Assembly (NCBI GenBank): GCA_016712445.1
Contig: JADJRB010000001.1
Coordinates: 2,356,001-2,420,000 of the forward strand
Source: Acidobacteriota bacterium
GTDB lineage: Bacteria > Pseudomonadota > Alphaproteobacteria > Caulobacterales > Hyphomonadaceae
Length of the DNA stretch: 64,000 nucleotides
Reading direction: 5' to 3'
The number at the start of each line of letters is the position of its first letter. Position 1 is the stretch's first letter. The notes beneath the pieces were generated by a model. That model had not been told where the DNA came from, did not search any database, and saw only the letters and a list, made by a program, of their open reading frames with translations. The position numbers and the translations under genes are program-made. This document shows, piece by piece, positions 25,945 through 35,241 of this stretch.

Positions 25945-27183
25945 TTAACGGTAGATGATGGTCGCGTCGCGGCGGGAATTGCGCAGTTCGCGCTCCGAAA
26001 TCATGTTCAGTTCGCGCGCCTTGATGGAGTTCTTGAGGTCTTCCTTCGAAGGCAGGGCCTCGGCGCCGTCTTCACGGCGGCAGACGTACATCACGGCCAG
26101 GCCGCTGCCCACGGCGAAGATATCCGTCGGCGAGCCCACTTCGGTGGCGAGCACCAGGCCGCGGCCTTCCTCGCCCAGTTCGACAACGTCGATGTCGGTC
26201 AGGTCCTGTGCGCGCAGTTCAGACTTCGCGTTGGCGACGGACTGGACATCAGAACAGGAGGTGATTTTCGCCATCGCATCGGTGAGGGTCGCTTCCTTGC
26301 CATCGGTCGCGACGAGGCGCTTCAGGTCCACCTTGGTCGTCGGCTGGCTCGGCTCGCGCTTGGCGACAACGGACAGGATGTAGACGCCGCTTTCCACTTC
26401 GATGGGCGGCAGCAGCGTCGGTGCCTCGCCCGCTGCCAGCACGGCTTGCGACAGGGCCGGCGAGAGATCGTCGGCCGTCACCCAGCCCATGTCGCCGCCG
26501 GTCGCCGCCGTCGGCGCGGACGAGATGCGCTGCGCCGCGACGCGGAAGTCTGCGCCTTCGCTGAGCTGTTGCACGATCGAACCGGCAGCCGTCAGCGCTT
26601 CGGCGCGCGTTTCGGCATCCGGAGCGTAGAGGAAAATTTCGCTTACGCGGAACTGGGTCTTCTTCGAAGCCGCGCGCAGGCGCTCAAGATGGTCATCGAC
26701 CTGGTTGTCGGAGACCCGGATACGTGTGCCGAACAGGCCGCTCATCAGACGGTTCCATGCAATGTCGGCGCGGATCTGCTCTTCCAGGCTGACCGGGTTC
26801 ACGCCAGCGGCGGCAAGCTGCTGGCGCAGGCCATCGGCGCCAATGCCCGACTGGGCGGCCATGTCGGCAAGCTCGGAGTCAATCTCGGCCGGCTCGACCT
26901 TCACCTCATACTCGGCCACGCGGTCGAGCTGCAGGCGCTCGTCGATCAGCTGCTCCAGCGCCTGGCTGGTGATCTGCTGGACCTGTTCCTGCGTCGGCTG
27001 CTGGCGGCCAAGCGTCAACAGCAGGAGGCGGGCCCGCTGGCGCACGTCCGAATAGGAGATCGGCTTGTCATTGACGACCGCTGCGATGCCCTCAAGCTGC
27101 AGGCGGTTCTCTTCCTGCGCCTGGGCCAGCGCGACCGGCGCGCTCAGGGCTACCAGGGCTGCCATCAAGACTGCGCGCACCAT
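25945..27183 (-). CDS. surA: Periplasmic chaperone / peptidyl-prolyl isomerase SurA
   Basis: A 412-residue protein with a signal peptide (cleavage after ALAQA, about residue 21) and an N-terminal chaperone domain beginning GIAAVVNDKPISYSDVRQRA. A single clear parvulin domain lies at about 170-280 (SEIFLYAP... GGDMGWV). The stretch after 285 keeps the length of a second parvulin domain but lacks its signature and contains two Cys-bearing segments, so it is degenerate. The C-terminal helix ends ELRNSRRDATIIYR, the usual SurA ending. It assists beta-barrel proteins such as LptD, encoded 140 bases upstream. Confidence 0.93.
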   Translation of the reverse strand: MVRAVLMAALVALSAPVALAQAQEENRLQLEGIAAVVNDKPISYSDVRQRARLLLLTLGRQQPTQEQVQQITSQALEQLIDERLQLDRVAEYEVKVEPAEIDSELADMAAQSGIGADGLRQQLAAAGVNPVSLEEQIRADIAWNRLMSGLFGTRIRVSDNQVDDHLERLRAASKKTQFRVSEIFLYAPDAETRAEALTAAGSIVQQLSEGADFRVAAQRISSAPTAATGGDMGWVTADDLSPALSQAVLAAGEAPTLLPPIEVESGVYILSVVAKREPSQPTTKVDLKRLVATDGKEATLTDAMAKITSCSDVQSVANAKSELRAQDLTDIDVVELGEEGRGLVLATEVGSPTDIFAVGSGLAVMYVCRREDGAEALPSKEDLKNSIKARELNMISERELRNSRRDATIIYR

Positions 27184-27323
27184 TCACGTCCTCCGTGGAT
27201 CCCGCCAAGCCGGACCCCTGTTACCGTTTCGCCCCGACCATACAAATCCCCGCCCGCCGCGCAACGCACCAGCACAGTAATGCCTGTATTGTTGCAGTTT
27301 TCAGGACCATCCGGGGCCGGGGG

Positions 27324-29624
27324 TCAGTCAAAATCGCCCGATCCGAAGTTCCCCAGCGACTTCAGGGTAAACCTGAACTGGAAGTTCTCCGATGGCCCCA
27401 AAGTCCGGTCGCGCAGCTCGTTGCGGCTGTAGACCAGCTCGAAGCGCGAACAGTCGTCGGTATAGGCGAGGCCGATTTCCTGCCGGGCATCGATATCGTC
27501 GGCAATGTCGCGCAACTGGCCGAAAATCACGGAAATCGAGTCCGTCATCTTCATCTCGCCGCGAAGATAGATACCCTCGTCCGGATCGCCCGTCGGGCTG
27601 ATTCGCGGGTCGATCTTGTAGTATTGCCCGACCGCCCGGAAACGGCTGAACGAGGTCGAGACCCGCATGTCGAGGCGGTTGAGGGCGAGGTCATCGTCGT
27701 CCAGCCGCACGCGGCCGGACAGCTGCAGCGCCCGGCCAAGGTCCAGCGTGCTGGACGCCACCCAGTCCGAAGAAGTGCCGTCCAGGTTCGACGCCACGTC
27801 GAACGCCGCATCGGGCCGCGAACGCCAGCGGCGCCCGACCGTCGTGCTGAGCTCGGTGCCGTTCTTCCAGATCGCCCGCGCAGTCAGGCCGGCGCTGAGC
27901 TTTCCGTCGCCTTCGTAAAGGTCGAAGTTGCCGAACCCGTTGGGGTCGTAGAGCGACGACTCGTCAAATTCGTAGAGCTGGCTGTCTTCCACCGGAATGG
28001 CCGGATCGTTGACGTTGGAGAAGCCCCAGGCGGCCATCACGGCGGGCTCGATCATCAGGTCGACCGTCTCGCCGGTCCGGATCATCGGATAGGCAATCTT
28101 GGCGCCCGCATTGCCCACGGCGCGCGAGACGTCGCTCTTGCCGCTCACCGCCTCGTCGAGCGCATAGAAATCGCCGCGCACTTCCACGAACGGCTCGAAA
28201 GTCGCCCCGCCGGGCAGCAGGTTGAAGTCGCGCCAGTCCGCCCCCGCGCTCACTCGGTGGCTGTCGGCGCCGACATCACGTGTCAGCACGGCGGACGACA
28301 CGTTCACATTGGCAAAGCCATAATCGCCAAGATCGAAGTTCTTCTCGGCGTACAGCAGCGGTGAAACCACTGGCAGGCGGCTGGCATCGTCCTGCCCGCG
28401 CAGGCCCTGGAAATTCAGAAGCGCGACGTCCGCGTAATAGTCATCGCCCTGGCCCACTGCGAAAAGCTGCGACAGCAACCGGCGGGGCTGGTTCGAATAA
28501 AGCCCGCGCTTGTCGGTCTGCCCGTCGATGTCATAGCGCCGGTCATACAGGTCGTCGGTCTGGCTCTCGACCGCGAAGCCCCAGAGCCATTCCGGCGACA
28601 GGGCAAACGCACCATTGGCGTAGACGTGGCCGCGGAACTTTTCCTCGCCGAACAGCACGCCTTCGCTGTCGAAATCGGCTTCCTGCGTGAAACTGGCGTC
28701 GATCTTCAGCGCGCCGGAATAGAACCGCTTGCGGTATTCAAGACCAATCAGCGGGTTCACGTTGGCCGAGACCATCGGCGCGATGGTGAGATCCGAGTAG
28801 TCCGAAATCGCCCAGTAGTAGGGCTGTTTGTAGAAGGCGCCGAGCTTCGAGGAGACACCGGCATTCGGAATCAGCAGGCCCGACCGGCGGTCGGAGTTCG
28901 GGTCAGGGTGCGCCAAATAGGGCAGGTAGAAGACCGGGATGCCCGCCACCTCGACCACCGCATCGCGGTAGGAGATCATCTGGCTTTCCTGGTCCAGCAC
29001 GGCCCGGCGCGCCCGGATCGTCCAGGTCGGCGTGCGGTCCTCGGCGCAGACTTCGCAGGACGTGTAGACGACCTGGTCCAGCGAGTTGACGCCGTCCGAC
29101 CGGCGGATCGCCGAATTGGCCGCGACGCTCGCGCCTTGCGCCAGCCGCGCCGAGAAGCCGATCGCATAGCCGTCCGACAGGTTCGAGCCGACTTCGACTT
29201 CATCCGCGTATTGCTGCGAGCCGTCGGTGTCGATGATGACGACGTTGCCGTTGGCGCGGACTTTTTCCGTCGTGCGATTGTACACAAGCCGGTCCGCCCG
29301 CAGCGTGCGGCCCTGGTACAGCGCCTGCACATTGCCTTCCGCGACAATGCTGTTCTCTTCGCTCAGTTCGTAGACGGTGTCCGCTTCGAGGATCACGCGC
29401 TCATCTGCTGCTTCAGCGGCAGGTGCAGTCTCGGCGGGATTCGATTCCTGTGCCTGCGCGGCAAGCGGCAGCACGGCCGAAAATCCGGCGAGCAGGGCGT
29501 ACTGGGACCAGAATGCCAAAAGTAAGACCCTCAATCTGCCGTCGTTCGGCGCGGCCTGCCTCCCCTGCAGGACCGTGCGGCTTTCACGAAGGCTTAAAGT
29601 CGATCCTGCGGGCCGTCCAGCCAT
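27324..29624 (-). CDS. lptD: LPS-assembly protein LptD
   Basis: This 766-residue outer-membrane beta-barrel inserts lipopolysaccharide at the cell surface with LptE. An LptA-like N-domain (about 70-190) reads VILEADTVYELSEENSIVAEG and ALYQGRTLRADRL; the LptD barrel follows, with IPVFYLPYLAHPDPNSDRRSG as landmark. The final residues GSGDFD are unusual because barrel proteins often end in an aromatic. The signal peptide (core LLLAFWSQYALLAGFSAVLPLAAQA) begins about residue 33 of the ATG start I give; a TTG at 29534 would give a better-placed signal and a 736-residue product. It heads the surA-pdxA-rsmA set. Confidence 0.93.
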   Translation of the reverse strand: MAGRPAGSTLSLRESRTVLQGRQAAPNDGRLRVLLLAFWSQYALLAGFSAVLPLAAQAQESNPAETAPAAEAADERVILEADTVYELSEENSIVAEGNVQALYQGRTLRADRLVYNRTTEKVRANGNVVIIDTDGSQQYADEVEVGSNLSDGYAIGFSARLAQGASVAANSAIRRSDGVNSLDQVVYTSCEVCAEDRTPTWTIRARRAVLDQESQMISYRDAVVEVAGIPVFYLPYLAHPDPNSDRRSGLLIPNAGVSSKLGAFYKQPYYWAISDYSDLTIAPMVSANVNPLIGLEYRKRFYSGALKIDASFTQEADFDSEGVLFGEEKFRGHVYANGAFALSPEWLWGFAVESQTDDLYDRRYDIDGQTDKRGLYSNQPRRLLSQLFAVGQGDDYYADVALLNFQGLRGQDDASRLPVVSPLLYAEKNFDLGDYGFANVNVSSAVLTRDVGADSHRVSAGADWRDFNLLPGGATFEPFVEVRGDFYALDEAVSGKSDVSRAVGNAGAKIAYPMIRTGETVDLMIEPAVMAAWGFSNVNDPAIPVEDSQLYEFDESSLYDPNGFGNFDLYEGDGKLSAGLTARAIWKNGTELSTTVGRRWRSRPDAAFDVASNLDGTSSDWVASSTLDLGRALQLSGRVRLDDDDLALNRLDMRVSTSFSRFRAVGQYYKIDPRISPTGDPDEGIYLRGEMKMTDSISVIFGQLRDIADDIDARQEIGLAYTDDCSRFELVYSRNELRDRTLGPSENFQFRFTLKSLGNFGSGDFD

Positions 29625-29680
29625 CCCGCAACCGGCGCCTGCTTTTGGCTGGAAGGCCGGTGCTTGCGGGCCACAGGCCG

Positions 29681-30790
29681 TCAGACCGCCCGCGCCACCA
29701 GCCCGCCCGGATACGACAGCGCTTCGCCCGCCAGTTCCAGCTCCATCAGCACGGCGCTGCATTGCGCAGCCGTAAGCCCCGCGGCGCGCGCAATCTCGTC
29801 GATCGGCATCGGATGCGGGCTGAGGGCCTGCCTCACCCGGGCGACCTGGTCCTCCGGCAGCGCTCCGTCCGGCCCGTCTGCATGGAACGCCGGCGGGGGC
29901 GGGGCGGCCACATGCAGCGCCGGCAGGCCCGCCAGCACTTCCAGCACGTCGGCCGCATGGCGCACCAGCACCGCGCCCTGGCGGATCAGCCCGTTGGTGC
30001 CGGCGGCGCGCGGATCGAGCGGCGATCCCGGCACCGCCATGATCTCGCGCCCCTGTTCACCGGCCATCCGCGCCGAAATCAGCGAGCCCGAGCGCTCCGC
30101 CGCCTCCACCACGACCGTGCCGCGCGCCAGCCCGGTGATGATGCGATTGCGGCGCGGAAAATCCTGCGCCCGCGCCTTGTAGCCCGCCGGGCTCTCCGAG
30201 ACGATCAGGCCCTGTTCGGCGATCTCGCGGTAGAGGCGCTCGTGCTGGGGCGGGTAGATGTGGTCGATTCCGCCGCCCAGCACCGCCACCGTCCCCGTCG
30301 CGAGGCTGGCCGTATGCGCCTCGCCGTCGATACCCAGGGCGAGGCCCGAGACCACCACCAGCCCCGCGCGCCCGAGTTCGCCCGCCATGTCGCGTGCAAT
30401 CTTCCGGCCTGCCGCCGACGCATTGCGCGCGCCGACAATCGCCACCGATTCCGGCCGCGCCAGCGCCGCGTCGCCCAGCAGCACGAGCAGGGGCGGCGGC
30501 GGGTCGAGTGCCGTGAGCAGTTTCGGGAAGTCCGGCTCGCAACTGGCGATCAGCCGGGCGCCGAGGCGCTGCGTGGCCGCGATCTCGTCCTCGATCACCG
30601 CAACCGGCGGCAGCGCGATGTGCCGCCCCTTGGCAACGCGGCCTGCAATGTCGGGCAGGGCCGCAAGCGCGTCGGTCGCATTTCCGAAACGCTCGATCAG
30701 GCGCGCGAAGGTGAGGGGGCCGATATTCGGTGTGCGGACGAGGCGGACCCAGTCGCGCCGTTCGGCGTCGCTCAGCCGCTTCAGCCTCAT
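29681..30790 (-). CDS. dprA: DNA processing protein DprA
   Basis: A 369-residue protein that binds single-stranded DNA and loads RecA during natural transformation. The Rossmann-like core is visible from VAIVGARNASAAGRKIA through SGLALGIDGEAH and TVAVLGGGIDHIYP to RNRIITGLARGTVVVEA and SGSLISARMAGEQGREIMAVPG, the classic Smf signature. A C-terminal winged-helix-like domain (about 300-365) follows. Its ATG overlaps the plsY stop by four bases. No other competence gene is in the window, so activity in transformation is unproven. Confidence 0.95.
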   Translation of the reverse strand: MRLKRLSDAERRDWVRLVRTPNIGPLTFARLIERFGNATDALAALPDIAGRVAKGRHIALPPVAVIEDEIAATQRLGARLIASCEPDFPKLLTALDPPPPLLVLLGDAALARPESVAIVGARNASAAGRKIARDMAGELGRAGLVVVSGLALGIDGEAHTASLATGTVAVLGGGIDHIYPPQHERLYREIAEQGLIVSESPAGYKARAQDFPRRNRIITGLARGTVVVEAAERSGSLISARMAGEQGREIMAVPGSPLDPRAAGTNGLIRQGAVLVRHAADVLEVLAGLPALHVAAPPPPAFHADGPDGALPEDQVARVRQALSPHPMPIDEIARAAGLTAAQCSAVLMELELAGEALSYPGGLVARAV

Positions 30791-31407
30791 GCGTCCGGTT
30801 TGGCTTTCGCAGATCCGAAGCGCGGCTCGGTGCCGTTGAGCAGGCGGCTGATGTTCGCCCGGTGCGTCCAGAACACGAGCACCGAGAGCAAGGCCAACCC
30901 GCCGAGCACAACCGGATTGCGTTCACCCAGCAGATACGCCCCCGGCGGCACCGCCACCGCCGCGCACAGCGCGGACAGCGACGAAATCCGCGTCAGCGCG
31001 AACACGCCAAGCCAGACCGGCGCGCCGATCAGCAGCCCCTTCAGCGGCGTGATGAAGATCAGCAGCCCTGCGTAGGTCGCAACGCCCTTGCCGCCCTTGA
31101 AGCCCAGCCAGAGCGGATAGCAATGGCCGATGAATGCGCTGGCGCCAGCAACGACCCCGGCCTCGGGGCCGGCCATCATCGAAAAGCCGAGCGCTGCCAG
31201 GCCCGCCTTCAGGCTGTCGAGCAGGAACGTGGCGAGCGCCAGATCCTTGCGCCCGGTCCGCAGCACGTTGGTCGCGCCGATGCTCTTCGAGCCGATGTCA
31301 CGGATGTCCCCGAGCCCGGCGGCCCGGACAATGACCAGCCCGAACGGGATCGAACCGGCGAGGTAGCCGGCCAGCGAGGCAAGCGCAAAGATGGCCCATT
31401 CCGGCAT
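30787..31407 (-). CDS. plsY: Glycerol-3-phosphate acyltransferase PlsY
   Basis: A 206-residue integral membrane enzyme that acylates glycerol 3-phosphate from acyl-phosphate in phospholipid synthesis. The three family motifs are visible: GSIPFGLV near 18-25, the SKSIGATNVLRTGRK phosphate loop near 40-54, and the cytoplasmic loop HCYPLWLGFKGGKGVAT near 94-110. Five hydrophobic segments fit the family. It overlaps dprA by four bases and follows the MATE gene by 79 bases; it completes the lipid theme of the neighbouring region. Confidence 0.96.
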   Translation of the reverse strand: MPEWAIFALASLAGYLAGSIPFGLVIVRAAGLGDIRDIGSKSIGATNVLRTGRKDLALATFLLDSLKAGLAALGFSMMAGPEAGVVAGASAFIGHCYPLWLGFKGGKGVATYAGLLIFITPLKGLLIGAPVWLGVFALTRISSLSALCAAVAVPPGAYLLGERNPVVLGGLALLSVLVFWTHRANISRLLNGTEPRFGSAKAKPDA

Positions 31408-31486
31408 TGTGCGAAGTCCTCACCCGTCCCTGTTGGCGCAAGGTTTAAGGGGCGGGGCGAGGGCGGACAAGGCCCCTTGTGCCCGC

Positions 31487-32962
31487 CTAGTCCTCGCGCC
31501 GCCGGGCCGGGCTGGCCACGGTCGCCCCCGGCGCACCCGCCGTCTCGCCCGAGGCGGCGGCCGCCAGCGCGGACGCCTCGGCCGAATCCCCGTCCGGCAC
31601 GCGCATGTCGCGTTCCTCGCGCCAGTCGCCGAACGTGTAGAGCAGCGCCGCCAGCACCATCGTCGCGATCGTGCCCGCCGGAAAGCTCAGCCAGATCGCA
31701 TCCGCGCCCAGCCATGCCTGCAGGCCGTAGGCAAAGCCGAGGCGCACCGGGAACATCGACACGAACAGGATGATCAGTGGCCAGAGCACCTGTCCATTCG
31801 CCCGCACGGTCGCGAACAGCACCATCGTCACCGCAAACGGCACGAAGCCCCAGGTCACCAGCCGCGTGATGTGTTGCCCGATCGCGATGGCCTCGCTGCC
31901 GCTGCCGAGGAACAGCGTCATCGCCGCCCGGTCGGCCAGCATCAGCACCACGATCAGGATGCCGGTCAGGCCGACATTGTAGAGAATGCCCAGCCGCGTG
32001 ATCTGCGCCACCCGGTCCCAGCGCCCCGCGCCAATGTTCTGCGCGGCCATCGCGCTCACTGCCGCGCCAATCGCCATCGCCGGCATCTGCACATAGGTCC
32101 ACAGCTGCTGCGTCGCGCCAAAGGCGGCGGTCGTATGCACGCCCTGCTGGTTCACCAGCGACATCATCGCCAGCAGCGAACCGGACAGCACGATCATCTG
32201 CAAGCCCATCGGCAGTCCCTTGACCACCATGAGCCGCAGGATCCCCATGTCGGGCTTGAGGTAAGCGAGTTCCGCGCCGCGCAGGCGCAAGGGCAGGTCT
32301 CGCCGGTAGACGTAAACGAACATCGCCGCGAGGCTGATATAGTTCGCCACCGCCATCGCCAGCGCCGAGCCGCCGATGCCAAGGCGCGGCAACGGCCCCA
32401 GTCCCAGTATGAAGACCGGGTTGAGACCCGCGCACAACACCACCGCTAGTGCCATGAAGATCAGAGGCGTCACCGCGTCGCCGCTCCCGCGCAGCGCCAT
32501 CATCACCATTGTCATGATCAGGATGGCGGGCAGGGCGAGGAACACGACCTGCAGGAAATCCTGCGCCAGCGGCACCACGCTCGCCGGTGTCTCGAGGAGT
32601 GCGAGCAGCGAAGGCGAGAGGAACCAGCCCGCGACCCCCAGCAGTACCGAAACAGGCAGGAACGTGCCGACCACCGTCCCCACAACCCGGCGTGCGGCAA
32701 TCACGTCCTCGCGCCCCATCGACTGACCGATGAGAATGGTGGAGGCCATGCCGAAGCCGAACACGAAAGCCGTCAGCAGGAACACGACGATGTTGCCGTT
32801 GGTGGTCGCCGCGACCGCATTCTCGCCCAGCAACCGGCCCACCCAGATCGTATCGATGGAGCCGTTTGCCGATTGCAGGACCGATGACATCAGCGTTGGC
32901 AACGCAAAGGCGATCAAGGCCGGACCAATCGGCCCCTCGGTGAGGTTGTTCTTCGGACGCAC
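31487..32962 (-). CDS. MATE family efflux transporter
   Basis: A 491-residue polytopic protein with 12 hydrophobic segments arranged in two similar halves. The start TEGPIGPALIAFALPTLMSSVLQ and the segment VGRLLGENAVAATTNGN match the NorM/DinF-type MATE drug/sodium or proton antiporters. The C-terminal 45 residues are polar and alanine-rich. The start codon is a GTG directly after the stop TAA of the pseudo-dihydroorotase gene (no spacer), so translation must be coupled. Substrate is unknown; its place in a pyrimidine and envelope operon may be chance. Confidence 0.9.
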   Translation of the reverse strand: MRPKNNLTEGPIGPALIAFALPTLMSSVLQSANGSIDTIWVGRLLGENAVAATTNGNIVVFLLTAFVFGFGMASTILIGQSMGREDVIAARRVVGTVVGTFLPVSVLLGVAGWFLSPSLLALLETPASVVPLAQDFLQVVFLALPAILIMTMVMMALRGSGDAVTPLIFMALAVVLCAGLNPVFILGLGPLPRLGIGGSALAMAVANYISLAAMFVYVYRRDLPLRLRGAELAYLKPDMGILRLMVVKGLPMGLQMIVLSGSLLAMMSLVNQQGVHTTAAFGATQQLWTYVQMPAMAIGAAVSAMAAQNIGAGRWDRVAQITRLGILYNVGLTGILIVVLMLADRAAMTLFLGSGSEAIAIGQHITRLVTWGFVPFAVTMVLFATVRANGQVLWPLIILFVSMFPVRLGFAYGLQAWLGADAIWLSFPAGTIATMVLAALLYTFGDWREERDMRVPDGDSAEASALAAAASGETAGAPGATVASPARRRED

Positions 32963-34243
32963 TTACCGCTCGAACACCGTCTTCCCGGCAACAAACGTCC
33001 GCGTCACGCGGCCTTGCAGGCGGCGCCCGTCAAACGGCGAGTTCTTGGAGCGCGAGAGCAGTTCATCCCGCTCGCAGAGCCAGGGCTTGCCGGGGTCGAA
33101 CAGGATCAGGTCGGCCGGTGCGCCTTTCTCGATCCGTCCCTGCGCGAGGCCGAGGATCGAGGCTGGCCCGATTGTCACCGGCGCCAGCGCCTCCAGCAGC
33201 GTCAGTTCCTCTTCCGCCACCAGCGTCAGCAGGCAGGGCAGCACCGTCTCGAGTCCCGCCGCGCCAAAGCTCGCCTCGCCGAAGGGCAGGCGCTTTTCCT
33301 CCGGGGGCTGAGGATCGTGCGCGGAGACAACCGCATTGATCGAGCCTTCCTTCAGCGACTGGACAAGCGTCTTGCGCGCCTGCTCCGTCCGGAAGGGCGG
33401 GTTGACCTTGCAGTAGGTGAGGTAGTCGCCGACGTCGAGCTCGTTGAAGAACAGCGAATGCGCCGCCACCGTCGTGAACACTTTTGCGCCGCGCCCGCGC
33501 GCAATGTCTGCCACGTCCAGCGTCCGCTGGCTCGTCACCTGGTCGAGGATCAGCGTGCAGCCCGTCTGCTCGGCCAGCGTCACGTCGCGCATCGCGCCAA
33601 GCCATTCCGCCTCGATGGGAATGCCCGACAGGCCATTGCGCGCTGCGAAGTCGCCCGCATTCATCACGCCGCTGCCAGCCAGCGTGCGGTCGTCCGGCCG
33701 CGACATCACGATTGCCCCGCGGCTCGCCGCATAGGTCATCGCGCGCTTCATCACCTGCGCGCTCGCAACCGGCCAGTCGCCGTTCGTGAACAGTACCGCC
33801 CCGGCTTCCGCCATCAGGCCGATCTCGGCCATTGCCTCGCCAGCAAGGCCCAGCGTCAATCCGCCCGCTGGATAGACGCGCGCAAACGCCGTCTCGCGCC
33901 CGCGCTCCGCAATGAACTGCACCAGCGCCACATCATCGATCACCGGCCGCGTGTCCGGCATCACCACGAGGCTGGTGATCCCGCCCGCCAGCGCCGCGCG
34001 CGAGGCGGTGGCCAGTGTTTCCTTGTGCTCCTCGCCCGGCTCGCCCGTCTTGGCGCGCAGGTCGATCAGCCCCGGCGAGAGGCAGAGCCCGCCTGCGTCG
34101 ATGGTTTCCTTCGCGTCCTTGAACGACACGCCCGTCCCGGTGCGCACTTCCCGGATGACGCCTTTGTCGACCCACACGCCGCCCGGCGCGTCGGTGCCCG
34201 TGGCCGGGTCGATGATCCGTGCATTGACAATCTCGAGGCTCAT
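32963..34243 (-). CDS. pyrX: Dihydroorotase-like protein lacking metal ligands (PyrX / PyrC')
   Basis: A 426-residue amidohydrolase-fold protein paired with pyrB. The general DHOase framework is clear (SPGLIDLRAKTGEPGEEH, VVMPDTRP, GPASILGLAQG, GAPADLILFD). However, the canonical D-x-H-x-H-L-R-E-P-G motif reads DLRAKTGEPG (61-70): Arg63 and Lys65 replace the two metal histidines and Gly67 the substrate arginine. The later TDHAPH motif reads SAHDPQ and the other metal-His positions are also changed. It is therefore probably non-catalytic, a structural partner for aspartate carbamoyltransferase as known for Pseudomonas PyrC'. It overlaps pyrB by four bases. Confidence 0.85.
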   Translation of the reverse strand: MSLEIVNARIIDPATGTDAPGGVWVDKGVIREVRTGTGVSFKDAKETIDAGGLCLSPGLIDLRAKTGEPGEEHKETLATASRAALAGGITSLVVMPDTRPVIDDVALVQFIAERGRETAFARVYPAGGLTLGLAGEAMAEIGLMAEAGAVLFTNGDWPVASAQVMKRAMTYAASRGAIVMSRPDDRTLAGSGVMNAGDFAARNGLSGIPIEAEWLGAMRDVTLAEQTGCTLILDQVTSQRTLDVADIARGRGAKVFTTVAAHSLFFNELDVGDYLTYCKVNPPFRTEQARKTLVQSLKEGSINAVVSAHDPQPPEEKRLPFGEASFGAAGLETVLPCLLTLVAEEELTLLEALAPVTIGPASILGLAQGRIEKGAPADLILFDPGKPWLCERDELLSRSKNSPFDGRRLQGRVTRTFVAGKTVFER

Positions 34244-35187
34244 GTGCGGCCTCCCGCCAGCAGGTGCAGCACCGCCTCGCGCACCGCGACGCCCATCTCC
34301 ACCTGCTGCGTGATCACCGAGCGTTCACCGTCGGCGATCGAGCTTTCGATCTCGACACCCCGGTTCATCGGCCCGGGATGCATCACCGTCACATCCTCTT
34401 TCGCCAGCGCCAGCCGGTCCGCCGTCAGCCCGAAATACCGGAAATACTCGCGCCGGCTCGGCAGGAAGCTGCCATTCATCCGTTCCAGCTGCAGGCGCAA
34501 CATCATCACGACATCCGCGCCCGGCAGCACTGCATCGAAGTTGTAGCCCGCGCTCTCCGCGCCCCATGTCTCCGTACCCGGAGGGATCAGCGTGCGCGGC
34601 CCGCACAGGTGCACGCGCGCACCCATCAGGTGCAGCGCCATCGTCGTCGAGCGCGCCACCCGGCTGTGCGCAATGTCGCCGCAGATCACGACCTTCAGGC
34701 CTTCGATGCGGCCCTTCACGCGGCGGATCGTCAACAGGTCCAGCAGCGCCTGCGTCGGGTGCTCGTGCGTGCCGTCCCCGGCATTGATCACCGCGCAGTC
34801 GACCTTGCGCGAAAGCAGCTTCGCCCCGCCGGAGGCCGAGTGGCGCACCACCAGCGCGTCCGGGCGCATCGCGTTCAGCGTCATCGCCGTGTCGATCAGC
34901 GTTTCGCCCTTCTTCACCGAAGAGTTCGCGACCGGCATCGACACCACGTCCGCCCCGAGCCGGCGGGCCGCAATCTCGAAGCTCGACATGGTCCGCGTCG
35001 AGTTCTCGAAAAACAGGTTAACCACGGTCCGGTCCTTCAGGATCGGTTCCGGCCGCTTGCCCGCGCGCGTGGCCTCGGCGTAGGTGTCCGCCAGGTCCAG
35101 AATGTGTGCAATATCAAGGGGGTGAAGGCCTTCGATTCCGAGCAGATGGTCGTGCCGGAAGGTGTAGTCTGCGTGCGCCGCTGCCAT
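34240..35187 (-). CDS. pyrB: Aspartate carbamoyltransferase catalytic subunit
   Basis: A 315-residue enzyme that joins carbamoyl phosphate and aspartate in the first committed step of pyrimidine synthesis. The carbamoyl-phosphate loop FFENSTRTMSSFE and the segment HPTQALLDLLTI are present, as is VMMLRLQLERM for the aspartate side. The ATG at 35187 gives MAAAHADYTFRHDHLLGIEGL; an in-frame upstream extension lacks family support. It overlaps the downstream pseudo-dihydroorotase gene by four bases, the arrangement known for the PyrB-PyrC' holoenzyme. No pyrI is seen here. Confidence 0.96.
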   Translation of the reverse strand: MAAAHADYTFRHDHLLGIEGLHPLDIAHILDLADTYAEATRAGKRPEPILKDRTVVNLFFENSTRTMSSFEIAARRLGADVVSMPVANSSVKKGETLIDTAMTLNAMRPDALVVRHSASGGAKLLSRKVDCAVINAGDGTHEHPTQALLDLLTIRRVKGRIEGLKVVICGDIAHSRVARSTTMALHLMGARVHLCGPRTLIPPGTETWGAESAGYNFDAVLPGADVVMMLRLQLERMNGSFLPSRREYFRYFGLTADRLALAKEDVTVMHPGPMNRGVEIESSIADGERSVITQQVEMGVAVREAVLHLLAGGRT

Positions 35188-35241
35188 GAAGGCCCCTTCG
35201 ATTTGCGGCGGTTTAGGGGGGATTCCCCGCCGGGGCAAGCC

